From: Limnohabitans sp. 15K
GTDB taxonomy: Bacteria > Pseudomonadota > Gammaproteobacteria > Burkholderiales > Burkholderiaceae_C
Assembly (NCBI RefSeq): GCF_002778285.1
Contig: NZ_NESM01000001.1
Coordinates: 700,529 to 764,528 of the forward strand
Reading direction: 5' to 3'
Length of the DNA stretch: 64,000 nt
The position numbers and the translations under genes were made by a program. The notes under the pieces are model-generated. The model saw only the letters and a list, made by a program, of their open reading frames with translations, ran no database searches and was not told the origin of the DNA. This document shows, in pieces, positions 37,813 through 45,426 of the stretch (its first letter is position 1; each line of letters starts with the position of its first letter).

Positions 37813-39219
37813 TCACCCCTGAATGCTGCGCCAGCGCTCCAGCTCTGCGGGGCGCAGGCCATAGCGAGCCAACACGCCTTCGTGCAAACGCCTCAGCTCT
37901 TGCATGACCAAAGCCCGAACGTTTTCACGATCTGGCCCAGGCGCAGCCAGTAACACTTGATCGGCCACCAGCGCCAGCGGGTCTTGCTCGGGGTTTTGCA
38001 CCACGGCTTTGACGATGTGGCGAATGGCGTCGCGGTAAGTCAGGCGCAGCACATCGGGCTCGACCACGCTGGACTTGGCGGTCAGGTATTCCTTGGTCGA
38101 GCGCTCATAGGCCCACATGAACAGGTCGCGCAGCAACTCCACGCGCCTCATCTCGTACACACCCAGCACCGAAGCGGTGTACCAGTCCTGCGACACGCCC
38201 AAAAACGTGAGCGGGCACAGGTTCGCCCGCAGCAGCGGCCAGTTGGCCAGCAGGCGCGACGTGCGCTTGTTGCAGTCGGCAAAGGGCTGCAAATACGGCA
38301 GGTGCACCATGGCAAAAAACGACTGCTCAAACGGGTCTTGGATGGCGTTGAATTTGGCCAGCGCTTCATCCAGCAAAGTGCCGATGAGCAACTGGCCCGA
38401 TGGCGGCTGGTAATTGCTTTGCCCAATTTGCACCGGGTGCAGGCGCAAGCGGCCTTCGTCCTCGGGACTTTCGAGCAGGTTTTCTGACAAGGCGCTGTGC
38501 AGGTTCATCAGCACATAGCGGCTCAGCTGTGGCGCGGCCACGTTGTCCATGAGCAACTCGATGGCGGCCTTGTGGTTCAGGATCATCTGCGTCTCGGTCA
38601 CGCCATGGCCTTGCGCCTGCTGGCCGTGGGCGATCAGGGCGCGGGTGTCCAGGCGCGTGTAGGTGTTGCCCTCCAGGTGGCTGGACGCCCAAGACAAATC
38701 GATCAACAAACGGTCAAGCACGGCGCGGCCATGGGTGCCCGCCGGTTGCGGCCCCGGCCCGGTGCGGCCCATGCGGTGCAACTGCGCCCGCACAGGCTGG
38801 GGCAGATAAAACGTGACGTTGGGCTGGTAGGCCTGCAAAAACTCAGACTGGTAACCCACGGGTTTGCGCGTGCTCCAGGGCTGGGCCAGATAGGCCCGGA
38901 TGTCTTTGCTGTCGGGCGAGAGCGGCCACTGGCCCGTGGAGAGTTCTTCTTCGGCCCGCCAAGTGGATGACTCTGACAACCCGACCGAAGTGGGCAAAGC
39001 GTAAGCCAACACTTTTAGCGCGATTTCAATATTAGCCACATAACGGGTAGCACGCGCCTTGCCAACTGGCGCGATTTTGCCTTCTGCCACCCACTTTGCC
39101 AAAGCTCTTTGCAAGCTGCGGCGAGGCACATCGGGCCATTTTTCAGACGCCTGAGCAAGCGACAGACCATCTGGCTGGGCTTGAATAGCTATCAAAAGTT
39201 GGGTATTGAAGTCTGACAT
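37813..39219 (-). CDS. Winged-helix/Fic fusion protein
   Basis: 468 residues. Residues 1-60 look like a winged helix (SLAQASEKWPDVPRRSLQRALAKWVAEGKI). Residues 178-184 (SSHLEG) fit the inhibitory [S/T]xxxE[G/N] helix, and the Fic core motif at 311-319 reads QPFADCNKR, with Gln where the catalytic His normally stands. This Q-type motif also occurs in other Fic-family proteins as far as I recall. Fic enzymes attach AMP or related groups to proteins; the missing His makes canonical AMPylation doubtful. A 30-base palindrome with a -10 box lies directly upstream. Confidence 0.85.
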   Translation of the reverse strand: MSDFNTQLLIAIQAQPDGLSLAQASEKWPDVPRRSLQRALAKWVAEGKIAPVGKARATRYVANIEIALKVLAYALPTSVGLSESSTWRAEEELSTGQWPLSPDSKDIRAYLAQPWSTRKPVGYQSEFLQAYQPNVTFYLPQPVRAQLHRMGRTGPGPQPAGTHGRAVLDRLLIDLSWASSHLEGNTYTRLDTRALIAHGQQAQGHGVTETQMILNHKAAIELLMDNVAAPQLSRYVLMNLHSALSENLLESPEDEGRLRLHPVQIGQSNYQPPSGQLLIGTLLDEALAKFNAIQDPFEQSFFAMVHLPYLQPFADCNKRTSRLLANWPLLRANLCPLTFLGVSQDWYTASVLGVYEMRRVELLRDLFMWAYERSTKEYLTAKSSVVEPDVLRLTYRDAIRHIVKAVVQNPEQDPLALVADQVLLAAPGPDRENVRALVMQELRRLHEGVLARYGLRPAELERWRSIQG

Positions 39220-39220
39220 G

Positions 39221-39250
39221 ATTGGCGCGATTATAAATTATCGCGCCAAT
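39221..39250 (-). promoter_or_regulatory. Palindromic operator/promoter of the wHTH-Fic gene
   Basis: ATTGGCGCGAT and ATCGCGCCAAT are perfect 11-base arms around an 8-base AT spacer, one base upstream of the ATG. On the minus strand a perfect TATAAT lies inside (39230-39235), with TTGCAA 16 bases further upstream. Transcription would start within a few bases of the ATG, giving an almost leaderless mRNA. A self-repressing loop through the winged helix is inferred. Confidence 0.65.
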
Positions 39251-39314
39251 TTTGCAACCCATGATGTGGCTAATCATTGATCCGGGCCGATATGGATTAC
39301 ATAAGCGCTTTTTG

Positions 39315-39389
39315 GTGGGAGCGGCGCCCTCGCCGCGAAGGAGACTTGCAGACCACCACACATCGCCCCGAGGGCGGGGCTCCCACAAT
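39315..39389. repeat. Paired, inverted REP-like elements
   Basis: Two units face each other: GTGGGAGCGGCGCCCTCGCC at 39315 on and its inverted relative ending GGGCGGGGCTCCCACA near 39387. Each has an internal hairpin (GCGGCG/CGCCGC and GCCCCG/CGGGGC), and the outer GTGGGAG/CTCCCAC ends pair with each other. No REP-associated transposase gene is in the window. Confidence 0.75.
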
Positions 39390-39421
39390 GATCGCAGCGC
39401 TGATCGCTATGCCAAAAATAA

Positions 39422-39437
39422 GTAACACAAGTGTTAC
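39422..39437. promoter_or_regulatory. Palindrome upstream of the orphan antitoxin-like gene
   Basis: GTAACAC and GTGTTAC form a perfect 7-base inverted repeat around AA, 76 bases before the ATG at 39513. Antitoxins usually bind such sites in their own promoters. A CATAAA hexamer follows at 39438. Confidence 0.5.
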
Positions 39438-39512
39438 CATAAAATCACGAAGCGGCGACCCAAGTCAAGCCAGAAAGAAGGCCTTGGCTGTCAACAAAAA
39501 AGGAAAGTCAAC

Positions 39513-39836
39513 ATGACCTTGACGCGTGATTTCAGGCAAACCGTGGTTGAACGGGTGCAGCGTGATCCGGCTTTTGCCAAAGCACTGCTCGACGAAGCGG
39601 CCACGCTGTTTCTGAGCGGTGAGCCCGATTCGGCGCGATTGATCCTGCGCGATTTGGTCAACGCCACCGTCGGGTTTGAAGGCTTGGCCGAACTGACTCA
39701 CAAACCCAGCAAGAGTCTGCACCGCATGCTTTCACCCAAAGGCAACCCCAGCATGGACAACCTGGCTGCCATCTTCGACGCCATCAGAAATTGGCTCAAA
39801 GTGACTTTCGATGTCCGCGTGGTCGAGTTGGCTTAA
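39513..39836 (+). CDS. Antitoxin-like DNA-binding protein (addiction-module antidote type), no toxin partner seen
   Basis: 107 residues behind an AAGGAAAG box. The C-terminal half, VGFEGLAELTHKPSKSLHRMLSPKGNPSMDNLAAIFDAI, reads as a helix-turn-helix of the type found in probable addiction-module antidotes (HigA-like). Such genes normally follow a RelE/HigB toxin gene, but the upstream space contains only the REP pair and a palindrome. It is therefore an orphan, a regulator or a relic of a module. Confidence 0.65.
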   Translation: MTLTRDFRQTVVERVQRDPAFAKALLDEAATLFLSGEPDSARLILRDLVNATVGFEGLAELTHKPSKSLHRMLSPKGNPSMDNLAAIFDAIRNWLKVTFDVRVVELA

Positions 39837-39999
39837 ACCCAAAAAATGACCTGACAAGCACTCCGCAGGCCAGTGTCCAACTGCCCGCCTTTGAACCAAC
39901 CACCCCCGCCACAGACCCTTTAGTTACACCCCCAGCACTCATCAATCCAAAAAACAGAGAACTTTTCCTTAACATCCAAGCTCACTTTATGAGCACCAA

Positions 40000-42789
40000 A
40001 TGGGTCTTAATTGGAACGAAATCAAATCCAGGGCATTGTTTTTCAGCAAAACCTGGGCCGACGCCTGCAACGAAGACAGCCAGGCCAAGCCCTTTTGGAT
40101 CGACTTCTTTGAAATCTTTGGCATCACCAACAAACGCGTCGCCACCTTTGAGCTGAACGTCAAAAAGCTCGGCGGCGCACAAGGCTTTGTGGACCTGTTT
40201 TGGCCCGGCGTGCTGTTGGTGGAGCACAAGTCGCGCGGCAAAAGCCTGGACGACGCGGTGGACCAAGCCATTGGCTACCTGCACAACCTGCCCGAGCGCG
40301 ACCTGCCGCAGTTGGTGGTGGTGTGCGACTTTGCCCGCTTTCGGGTGCGGCGCCTGGCCACGGGCGAGACGGTCGAGTTTGAACTCAAGCACCTGCACAT
40401 ACACGTCAAGCTCTTTGGCCTGCTGGCGGGCTACAAGGTGCAAGACATTCGTTCGGAAGACCCGGTCAACATCAAGGCCGCCGAACGCATGGGCCGCCTG
40501 CACGACGCCCTGAAAGCCTCAGGCTACCAAGGCCACGCGCTCGAGGTGCTGCTGGTGCGCCTGCTGTTTTGTTTGTTTGCCGACGACACGGGCATCTTTC
40601 AGCCCGCGCAATCGTTCAGAGACTTTGTCGAAGAACGCACCGCGCCCGACGGCTCGGACCTGGGGCCGCGCTTGGGGCAACTGTTTCAGGTGCTCAACAC
40701 GCACGAGAGCCAACGCAGCAAAAACATCGACGAACAACTGGGCCAGTTTGCCTACATCAACGGCCGCCTGTTTGAAGAAACCCTGCCCATGGCCGACTTC
40801 AGCACCGCCATGCGCGAAGCCCTGCTGGACGCCTGTGCGCTCGACTGGTCGGCCCTCAGCCCGGCGATTTTTGGCAGCTTGTTCCTGAGCATCATGGACG
40901 AGAAAGCCCGCCGCAACCTGGGCGCGCACTACACGTCTGAGGCCAACATCCTCAAGCTGATCAAGCCGCTGTTTCTGGACGAACTGCACGCCGAGTTTGA
41001 GCGTGTCAAAGGGCACCGCAACAAGCTGTTTGAGTTTCACAAAAAGCTGCGCCAGCTGACGTTTTTTGACCCGGCCTGTGGGTGCGGAAATTTCTTGGTC
41101 ATCAGCTACCGCGAGCTGCGCGAGCTGGAGCTGAAGGTACTGCGGGCCGACCACGAACTGAGCGCCCACAAAGGCCAGCTGACGGTGGACGTGCATGGCC
41201 TGATCGGCGTGAACGTGGACCAATTCTTTGGCATCGAGATCGAAGAGTTTCCGGCACAGATTGCGCAGGTGGCCCTGTGGCTGATGGACCACCAAATGAA
41301 CCTGCGCGTGAGCGTGGAATTTGGCCTGTACTTTGCCCGCATCCCGCTCAAAAGCTCACCGCAAATCCGCCACGCCAACGCGCTGCAGCTGGACTGGCAC
41401 GAGGTGCTGCCTGCGGAGCGGTGCAGCTATGTGCTGGGCAATCCACCGTTCTTGGGCAAGACCTACCAAAGCAAAGAACAAAAAGCCGACCTGGCTGCCG
41501 TGATGCACGGCATACACGGCGCCGGTGATCTGGACTTTGTGTGCGGCTGGTACGTGCTGGCCGCGCAATACATGCAAGGCCGCATGGGCACGCAAGCCGC
41601 CTTTGTGTCGACCAACAGCATTACCCAAGGCGAACAAGTGGCCGTACTGTGGGGCGAAATGCAGCGCCTGGGCATGCACACCCACTTTGCGCACCGCACA
41701 TTTCAGTGGAGCAACGAAGCCAGCGGCAAAGCCGCCGTGCATTGCGTGATCGTGGGCTTTGGCCCCGAAGACCAAGCCGTCAAAACCATTTACGAATACG
41801 AAGACATCAAAGGCCTGCCGCATGCCGTGCCTGCCAAGCGCATCAATGCGTATTTGGTGGATGCGCCAGATGTGTTGCTGAACAAGCGTCGCACACCCAT
41901 TTGCCAAGTGACCGAGATGACCAATGGCAGCAAACCAACAGATGGTGGGCATTTGCTGCTGGACGATGCCGAAAAAGAAAGCCTGATCAAGGCGGAACCA
42001 CGAGCCGCGCCATGGATTCGCCCTTTTATGGGCGCAGAAGAATTCATCAACAAAACAGCGCGTTGGTGTCTGTGGTTGGTGGACTGCCCGCCCAAAGAAC
42101 TGCGGCTGATGCCAGAAGTCATGAAGCGCGTGCAATCGGTCAAAGCCATGCGCTTGGCCAGCGCAGACAAACAAACGCAACAAGACGCAGGTACGCCCAC
42201 ACAATTCCAAAAAATCAGGCAACCCGCAAACAATTACCTGTTGATTCCCAGCGTCTCGTCGGAGCGGCGCAACTATGTGCCGATCGGTTTCATGGATGCC
42301 CATGTCATCGTGAGCAATCTGGTCTATGCCGTACCCGACGCCACGCTTTTTGACTTCGGCATCATGACCAGCAGCATGCACAACGCCTTCATGCGCTTCA
42401 CCTGCGGACGACTGAAAAGTGATTTCCGTTACTCCAACACCATCGTCTACAACAACTACCCCTGGCCCGGCTTCGCTGGCGAGCCACTCAGCGACAAACA
42501 CCGCACCGCCATCGAACAAGCCGCCCAATGCGTGCTCGACGCCCGCGCCCAATTCGCAAGCTCGTCACTGGCCGACCTCTACTACCCGCTGACGATGCCC
42601 CCGGCCCTGCTCAGGGCCCACCAAAAACTAGACACCGCCGTAGACGCCGCCTACCAACCCAGCGGCGGCAAAAAGACCTACGCCTCCGACGCCGAACGCG
42701 TAGCATTCCTGTTCGAGCTTTACCATCGCATCACCAGCTTGCTGCCTAAACCGGCGGTCAAGAAACCCAGCAAGACCAAACTTGGATGA
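40000..42789 (+). CDS. MmeI-like type IIL restriction-modification enzyme
   Basis: 929 residues, close to MmeI (919). The N-terminus carries a nuclease motif with the same spacing as MmeI: Asp65, nine residues, Glu75-His-Lys77 (D-x9-ExK). A helical linker follows, then the N6-adenine methyltransferase with motif I DPACGCGN (357-364) and motif IV NPPF (481-484), then a target-recognition region and a C-terminal helical tail. Such single-chain enzymes methylate one strand of a 6-7 base site and cut about 20 bases away. No separate specificity or endonuclease gene is needed. The ribosome-binding site is weak. Confidence 0.85.
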   Translation: MGLNWNEIKSRALFFSKTWADACNEDSQAKPFWIDFFEIFGITNKRVATFELNVKKLGGAQGFVDLFWPGVLLVEHKSRGKSLDDAVDQAIGYLHNLPERDLPQLVVVCDFARFRVRRLATGETVEFELKHLHIHVKLFGLLAGYKVQDIRSEDPVNIKAAERMGRLHDALKASGYQGHALEVLLVRLLFCLFADDTGIFQPAQSFRDFVEERTAPDGSDLGPRLGQLFQVLNTHESQRSKNIDEQLGQFAYINGRLFEETLPMADFSTAMREALLDACALDWSALSPAIFGSLFLSIMDEKARRNLGAHYTSEANILKLIKPLFLDELHAEFERVKGHRNKLFEFHKKLRQLTFFDPACGCGNFLVISYRELRELELKVLRADHELSAHKGQLTVDVHGLIGVNVDQFFGIEIEEFPAQIAQVALWLMDHQMNLRVSVEFGLYFARIPLKSSPQIRHANALQLDWHEVLPAERCSYVLGNPPFLGKTYQSKEQKADLAAVMHGIHGAGDLDFVCGWYVLAAQYMQGRMGTQAAFVSTNSITQGEQVAVLWGEMQRLGMHTHFAHRTFQWSNEASGKAAVHCVIVGFGPEDQAVKTIYEYEDIKGLPHAVPAKRINAYLVDAPDVLLNKRRTPICQVTEMTNGSKPTDGGHLLLDDAEKESLIKAEPRAAPWIRPFMGAEEFINKTARWCLWLVDCPPKELRLMPEVMKRVQSVKAMRLASADKQTQQDAGTPTQFQKIRQPANNYLLIPSVSSERRNYVPIGFMDAHVIVSNLVYAVPDATLFDFGIMTSSMHNAFMRFTCGRLKSDFRYSNTIVYNNYPWPGFAGEPLSDKHRTAIEQAAQCVLDARAQFASSSLADLYYPLTMPPALLRAHQKLDTAVDAAYQPSGGKKTYASDAERVAFLFELYHRITSLLPKPAVKKPSKTKLG

Positions 42790-43046
42790 AGTTAAAAAAT
42801 ATGACCGGATTGACCTATCGCCGAAAGTGGGCGATTGAAGTGAATGACTTATTTGCAGCGATTGTTGCTAAAAGTGTGTCAATCACAAAACAGCTATTTA
42901 AGTAATTGTCGACTTCAGATGGCTGCTCACACTTTGTTCATCAATAGCCCACTGCGAGATTGCCCGCAGAGCTTATGTCTCCATATATGAGAAGTTCATG
43001 CTTCAAAAAATGATTTATTGCTGAACATCAAACTAGGTAGAAGAGC
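42790..43046. other. AT-rich spacer without recognised gene
   Basis: About 257 bases between the restriction-modification and SIR2-domain genes, noticeably richer in A and T than the surroundings. I see no open frame with family features. It probably holds the promoter of the SIR2 gene. A TAGAAGAG stretch before the ATG may be its ribosome-binding site. Confidence 0.5.
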
Positions 43047-44090
43047 ATGAAAAAAACTGTATTTGTTATAGGGGCTGGCGCAAGCAAAGAAGTAGGGTTG
43101 CCCGTGGGCGCGGAGTTGAAGAGAATCATCTCTGACAGCTTGAATATTCGATTTGAGCATTTCAGTCAGCAAGTTGGCGGAGATTTCGAAATCACCCATG
43201 CTCTTCGCGTTTTGGTTGAAGGCAACACACCACCGAGTCGCGATATAAATCCATATTTGAAAGAGGCACACAAAATACGTGAAGGGATGCCACTAGCCAT
43301 TTCGATCGACAACTTTATCGATATCCATTCAGGCAACGAGCTATTGGAGATATGCGGCAAGCTCGCTATTGTGTCGAGCATTTTGAATGCCGAGAACAAA
43401 AGCAAGCTTCAAGTTGATCGAACACTTGCAGATGCTACTGTCAACTTCTCGAAAATTGAAGATACTTGGTATACAACATTTTTCCAATTACTTACCGAGA
43501 ATTGCCGACGCAAAGATCTCGCAAAAAGACTTTCGTTAGTTGTGCTCGTAATCTTCAATTACGACAGGTGCTTTGAGCAATTCTTGGTATCTGCACTCCG
43601 CAAAACTTACTTCCTTACAGATGTTGAGGCGAAGTCTTACCTTAAGCTGGTGAAAATCTTCCACCCTTATGGATCTGTTGGGTCATCAAATGATTGGGGT
43701 ACCCCACAAGGGGTGGACTTCGGTACAAAACCAGACGCCAGAAACCTCATAACTATTGCCAAGCAGATCAAAACATTTACCGAGGGAAAAAATGAAGATG
43801 CGAGCGAAATCGTAGAGCTTAGAGAGCATGTGCGTTCGGCACCGAGGGTAGTGTTCCTAGGGTTTGCCTACCACCGCTTGAACATCGATCTTTTGGCCCC
43901 CAAGGAGCTAAACTTTAACGATCTGAATCAAGAGGTATATGGCTCTGCACTCGCCATTTCAGACTCGGATAAATCTAAGATCACCGCTCTTTTGAAGAAT
44001 AGGCTTGGTGCGAATTCAGTTCTACTTCGTAACGACCTGACTTGCGCTGGCCTGTTAAATGAATACCGGCGCTCGCTATCAATGGTCTGA
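43047..44090 (+). CDS. SIR2-like domain protein, possible defence NADase
   Basis: 347 residues, no signal or membrane segment. The N-terminus MKKTVFVIGAGASKEVGLPVG is the nucleotide-binding loop of SIR2_2 proteins; FNYDR gives the catalytic Asn171 and Asp173, HPYGSVG gives His206, and FLGFAYHRLNID closes the fold. Stand-alone and fused SIR2 domains of this type act in anti-phage systems by depleting NAD+. Base composition and codon use are clearly more AT-rich than in neighbouring genes, which points to recent transfer. No partner gene is adjacent on the same strand. Confidence 0.75.
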   Translation: MKKTVFVIGAGASKEVGLPVGAELKRIISDSLNIRFEHFSQQVGGDFEITHALRVLVEGNTPPSRDINPYLKEAHKIREGMPLAISIDNFIDIHSGNELLEICGKLAIVSSILNAENKSKLQVDRTLADATVNFSKIEDTWYTTFFQLLTENCRRKDLAKRLSLVVLVIFNYDRCFEQFLVSALRKTYFLTDVEAKSYLKLVKIFHPYGSVGSSNDWGTPQGVDFGTKPDARNLITIAKQIKTFTEGKNEDASEIVELREHVRSAPRVVFLGFAYHRLNIDLLAPKELNFNDLNQEVYGSALAISDSDKSKITALLKNRLGANSVLLRNDLTCAGLLNEYRRSLSMV

Positions 44091-44362
44091 GATCTTTAAT
44101 CTGACCTGCATAGATTTGTACAAAACGATCCGGCCTGATTTACTGCTAGGCAGTTCGCACGTTAGGCAGCTCCTCGCCCGGATAGCTAGTTCGTTAGAGA
44201 TTTATGGACCTGCCCACGTCATCAATCAGATGATCTGTCAGATGCCCCACTGGCTTTCGAAAATTTGGCACCGTCCGCGGCCCATCCTTTAATCGCTGGG
44301 TAATACCGCGTTGAGGGTCTGTCAGCGTAACTAGTGAACAACCAACCCGTTCAATACAGATG
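44091..44362. other. Gene-poor spacer with mixed composition
   Basis: About 270 bases between the SIR2 gene and the helicase relic. Several short frames cross it but none shows a convincing start, ribosome-binding site or family motif. On the minus strand the helicase-relic frame runs on into it by read-through. Confidence 0.4.
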
Positions 44363-44678
44363 CGCGTGACCTCTTCGCCGCAATAGCCATCACCGACTAA
44401 GGCCTGTTTGCCCATCTCACGCGCCGTGCGATAGCCCCCCACTCCCTTCACATAAGCCAGCAACTCGCTAAAAACGGATGGCAACATAGCGTGGACGAAT
44501 CGCCCACCAGCAGCAGCTTGCGCCGTGCGCGGGTCATGCCCACGTTCATGCGGCGGATGTCAGACAAAAAGCTGATCTCGCCTTGGGGGTTGCTGAGCGT
44601 CAAGGTAATAGCAATGATGTCCCGCTCTTGGCCCTGAAACGAATCGACAGTGCCCACGCTGAGCCGGCGTTGCAGCTG
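44363..44678 (-). pseudogene. Duplicated 3' end of the SF1 helicase gene (relic)
   Basis: This stretch is an imperfect direct copy of about 45394-45708, the last part of the helicase gene and its 3' flank. It encodes GTVDSFQGQERDIIAITLTLSNPQGE and RMNVGMTRARRKLLLVGDSS, with a frame break near 44485 (GGATGGCAACATAGCG against GGATGCCTGCACAGCG). It lacks the rest of the helicase and ends abruptly next to the antitoxin stop. It is a remnant, not a functional gene. Confidence 0.85.
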
Positions 44679-44682
44679 ATGG

Positions 44683-44970
44683 TCAGGCAGCCGTCAAAGG
44701 CTCCATGCGCACCACGGCACGCGCTCCCACAGCATTGGCAAAGCGTTGGACTGTTCGCATGGATGGCGTGCCCCTGCCACTTTCGATGCGTGCCACCACG
44801 CTTTGGGTCGTACCCATGCGTGCGGCCACATCGCCTTGCGTCAGGCCCGCTTTCATACGCGCTGCAATCAGTTCACGGGCCAGCTCAAACTCGGGCGCTT
44901 GTGCGTCATAGGCTTGGCGAACGGCGGGGTTGGCCAGCAGTTGGGCTTTCACGTCTTTCAAGCTTTTCAC
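44683..44970 (-). CDS. XRE-family antitoxin (HigA-like)
   Basis: 95 residues. A helix-turn-helix is visible at about 40-85 (ARMKAGLTQGDVAARMGTTQSVVARIESGRGTPSMRTVQRFANAVG). Its start overlaps the stop of the upstream toxin gene by four bases, the toxin-first order of HigBA modules. It should neutralise the toxin and repress the shared promoter. Confidence 0.88.
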   Translation of the reverse strand: MKSLKDVKAQLLANPAVRQAYDAQAPEFELARELIAARMKAGLTQGDVAARMGTTQSVVARIESGRGTPSMRTVQRFANAVGARAVVRMEPLTAA

Positions 44971-45326
44971 GTCGATTCCTCCAAGCGTTTCAATGCGGTT
45001 TCAATCGCGCTTCGTGGTGTGGTCTGCGTCTTTTTTATAAACACATGCAGCACCAGTAAAGTGCGCCCCTTAACGGCGGCGTAAACGGCACGGGCAATAC
45101 CATCGCGGCCCGTCATGCGCATTTCCCACAGCTTGCTTTCAAGTGGCCGGATGTGCGGCAAGCCCACACGCTGCGGCCCTAGCTCTTCCAGCATTTCACC
45201 GATGTGCAAAAACCGGGCTTGCATATCGGCTGGGATGGTCTGCAATTCACGCTCCGCCAGTGGATGCAGGGTCACAGTCCATTGGGATTCGAGTATAGCC
45301 TTTTTGCTATCTTTTGGCTTTTTCAT
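44967..45326 (-). CDS. RelE/HigB-type toxin (Gp49-like family)
   Basis: 119 residues. The pattern HPLAERELQTIPADMQARFLHI, LPHIRPLESKLWEMRM and ARAVYAAVKGRTLLVLHVFIKKTQ is typical of the RelE-superfamily Gp49/HigB proteins, with the conserved LWEMR and HxFxKK segments. Such toxins cleave mRNA on ribosomes. It overlaps the antitoxin gene and lies just downstream of the intact helicase gene. Confidence 0.88.
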   Translation of the reverse strand: MKKPKDSKKAILESQWTVTLHPLAERELQTIPADMQARFLHIGEMLEELGPQRVGLPHIRPLESKLWEMRMTGRDGIARAVYAAVKGRTLLVLHVFIKKTQTTPRSAIETALKRLEEST

Positions 45327-45352
45327 GCTGCTCCCCTAGGTCTCGCTTCATC

Positions 45353-45369
45353 CATGCTTTGTCAGCATG
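45353..45369 (-). promoter_or_regulatory. Candidate operator of the HigBA-type module
   Basis: CATGCT, five bases, AGCATG is a perfect inverted repeat 26 bases upstream of the toxin start. This is where antitoxins usually bind to repress their own operon. Confidence 0.4.
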
Positions 45370-45426
45370 CAGGCAATTTTTATGCGTTAGCTTAGCGTGA
45401 CAACCTCCGCAATAGCAATCCTCGGG

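Noticed and set aside
39221..39437. CRISPR-like repeat array near fic
   Set aside because: The palindromes here are unequal, few and irregularly spaced; they fit an operator, REP units and an antitoxin site.
44194..44487. Possible transposase remnant (GDGYCGEEV-like peptide) downstream of the helicase relic
   Set aside because: The peptide arises by read-through past the former helicase stop; comparison with the intact copy's 3' flank explains the DNA.
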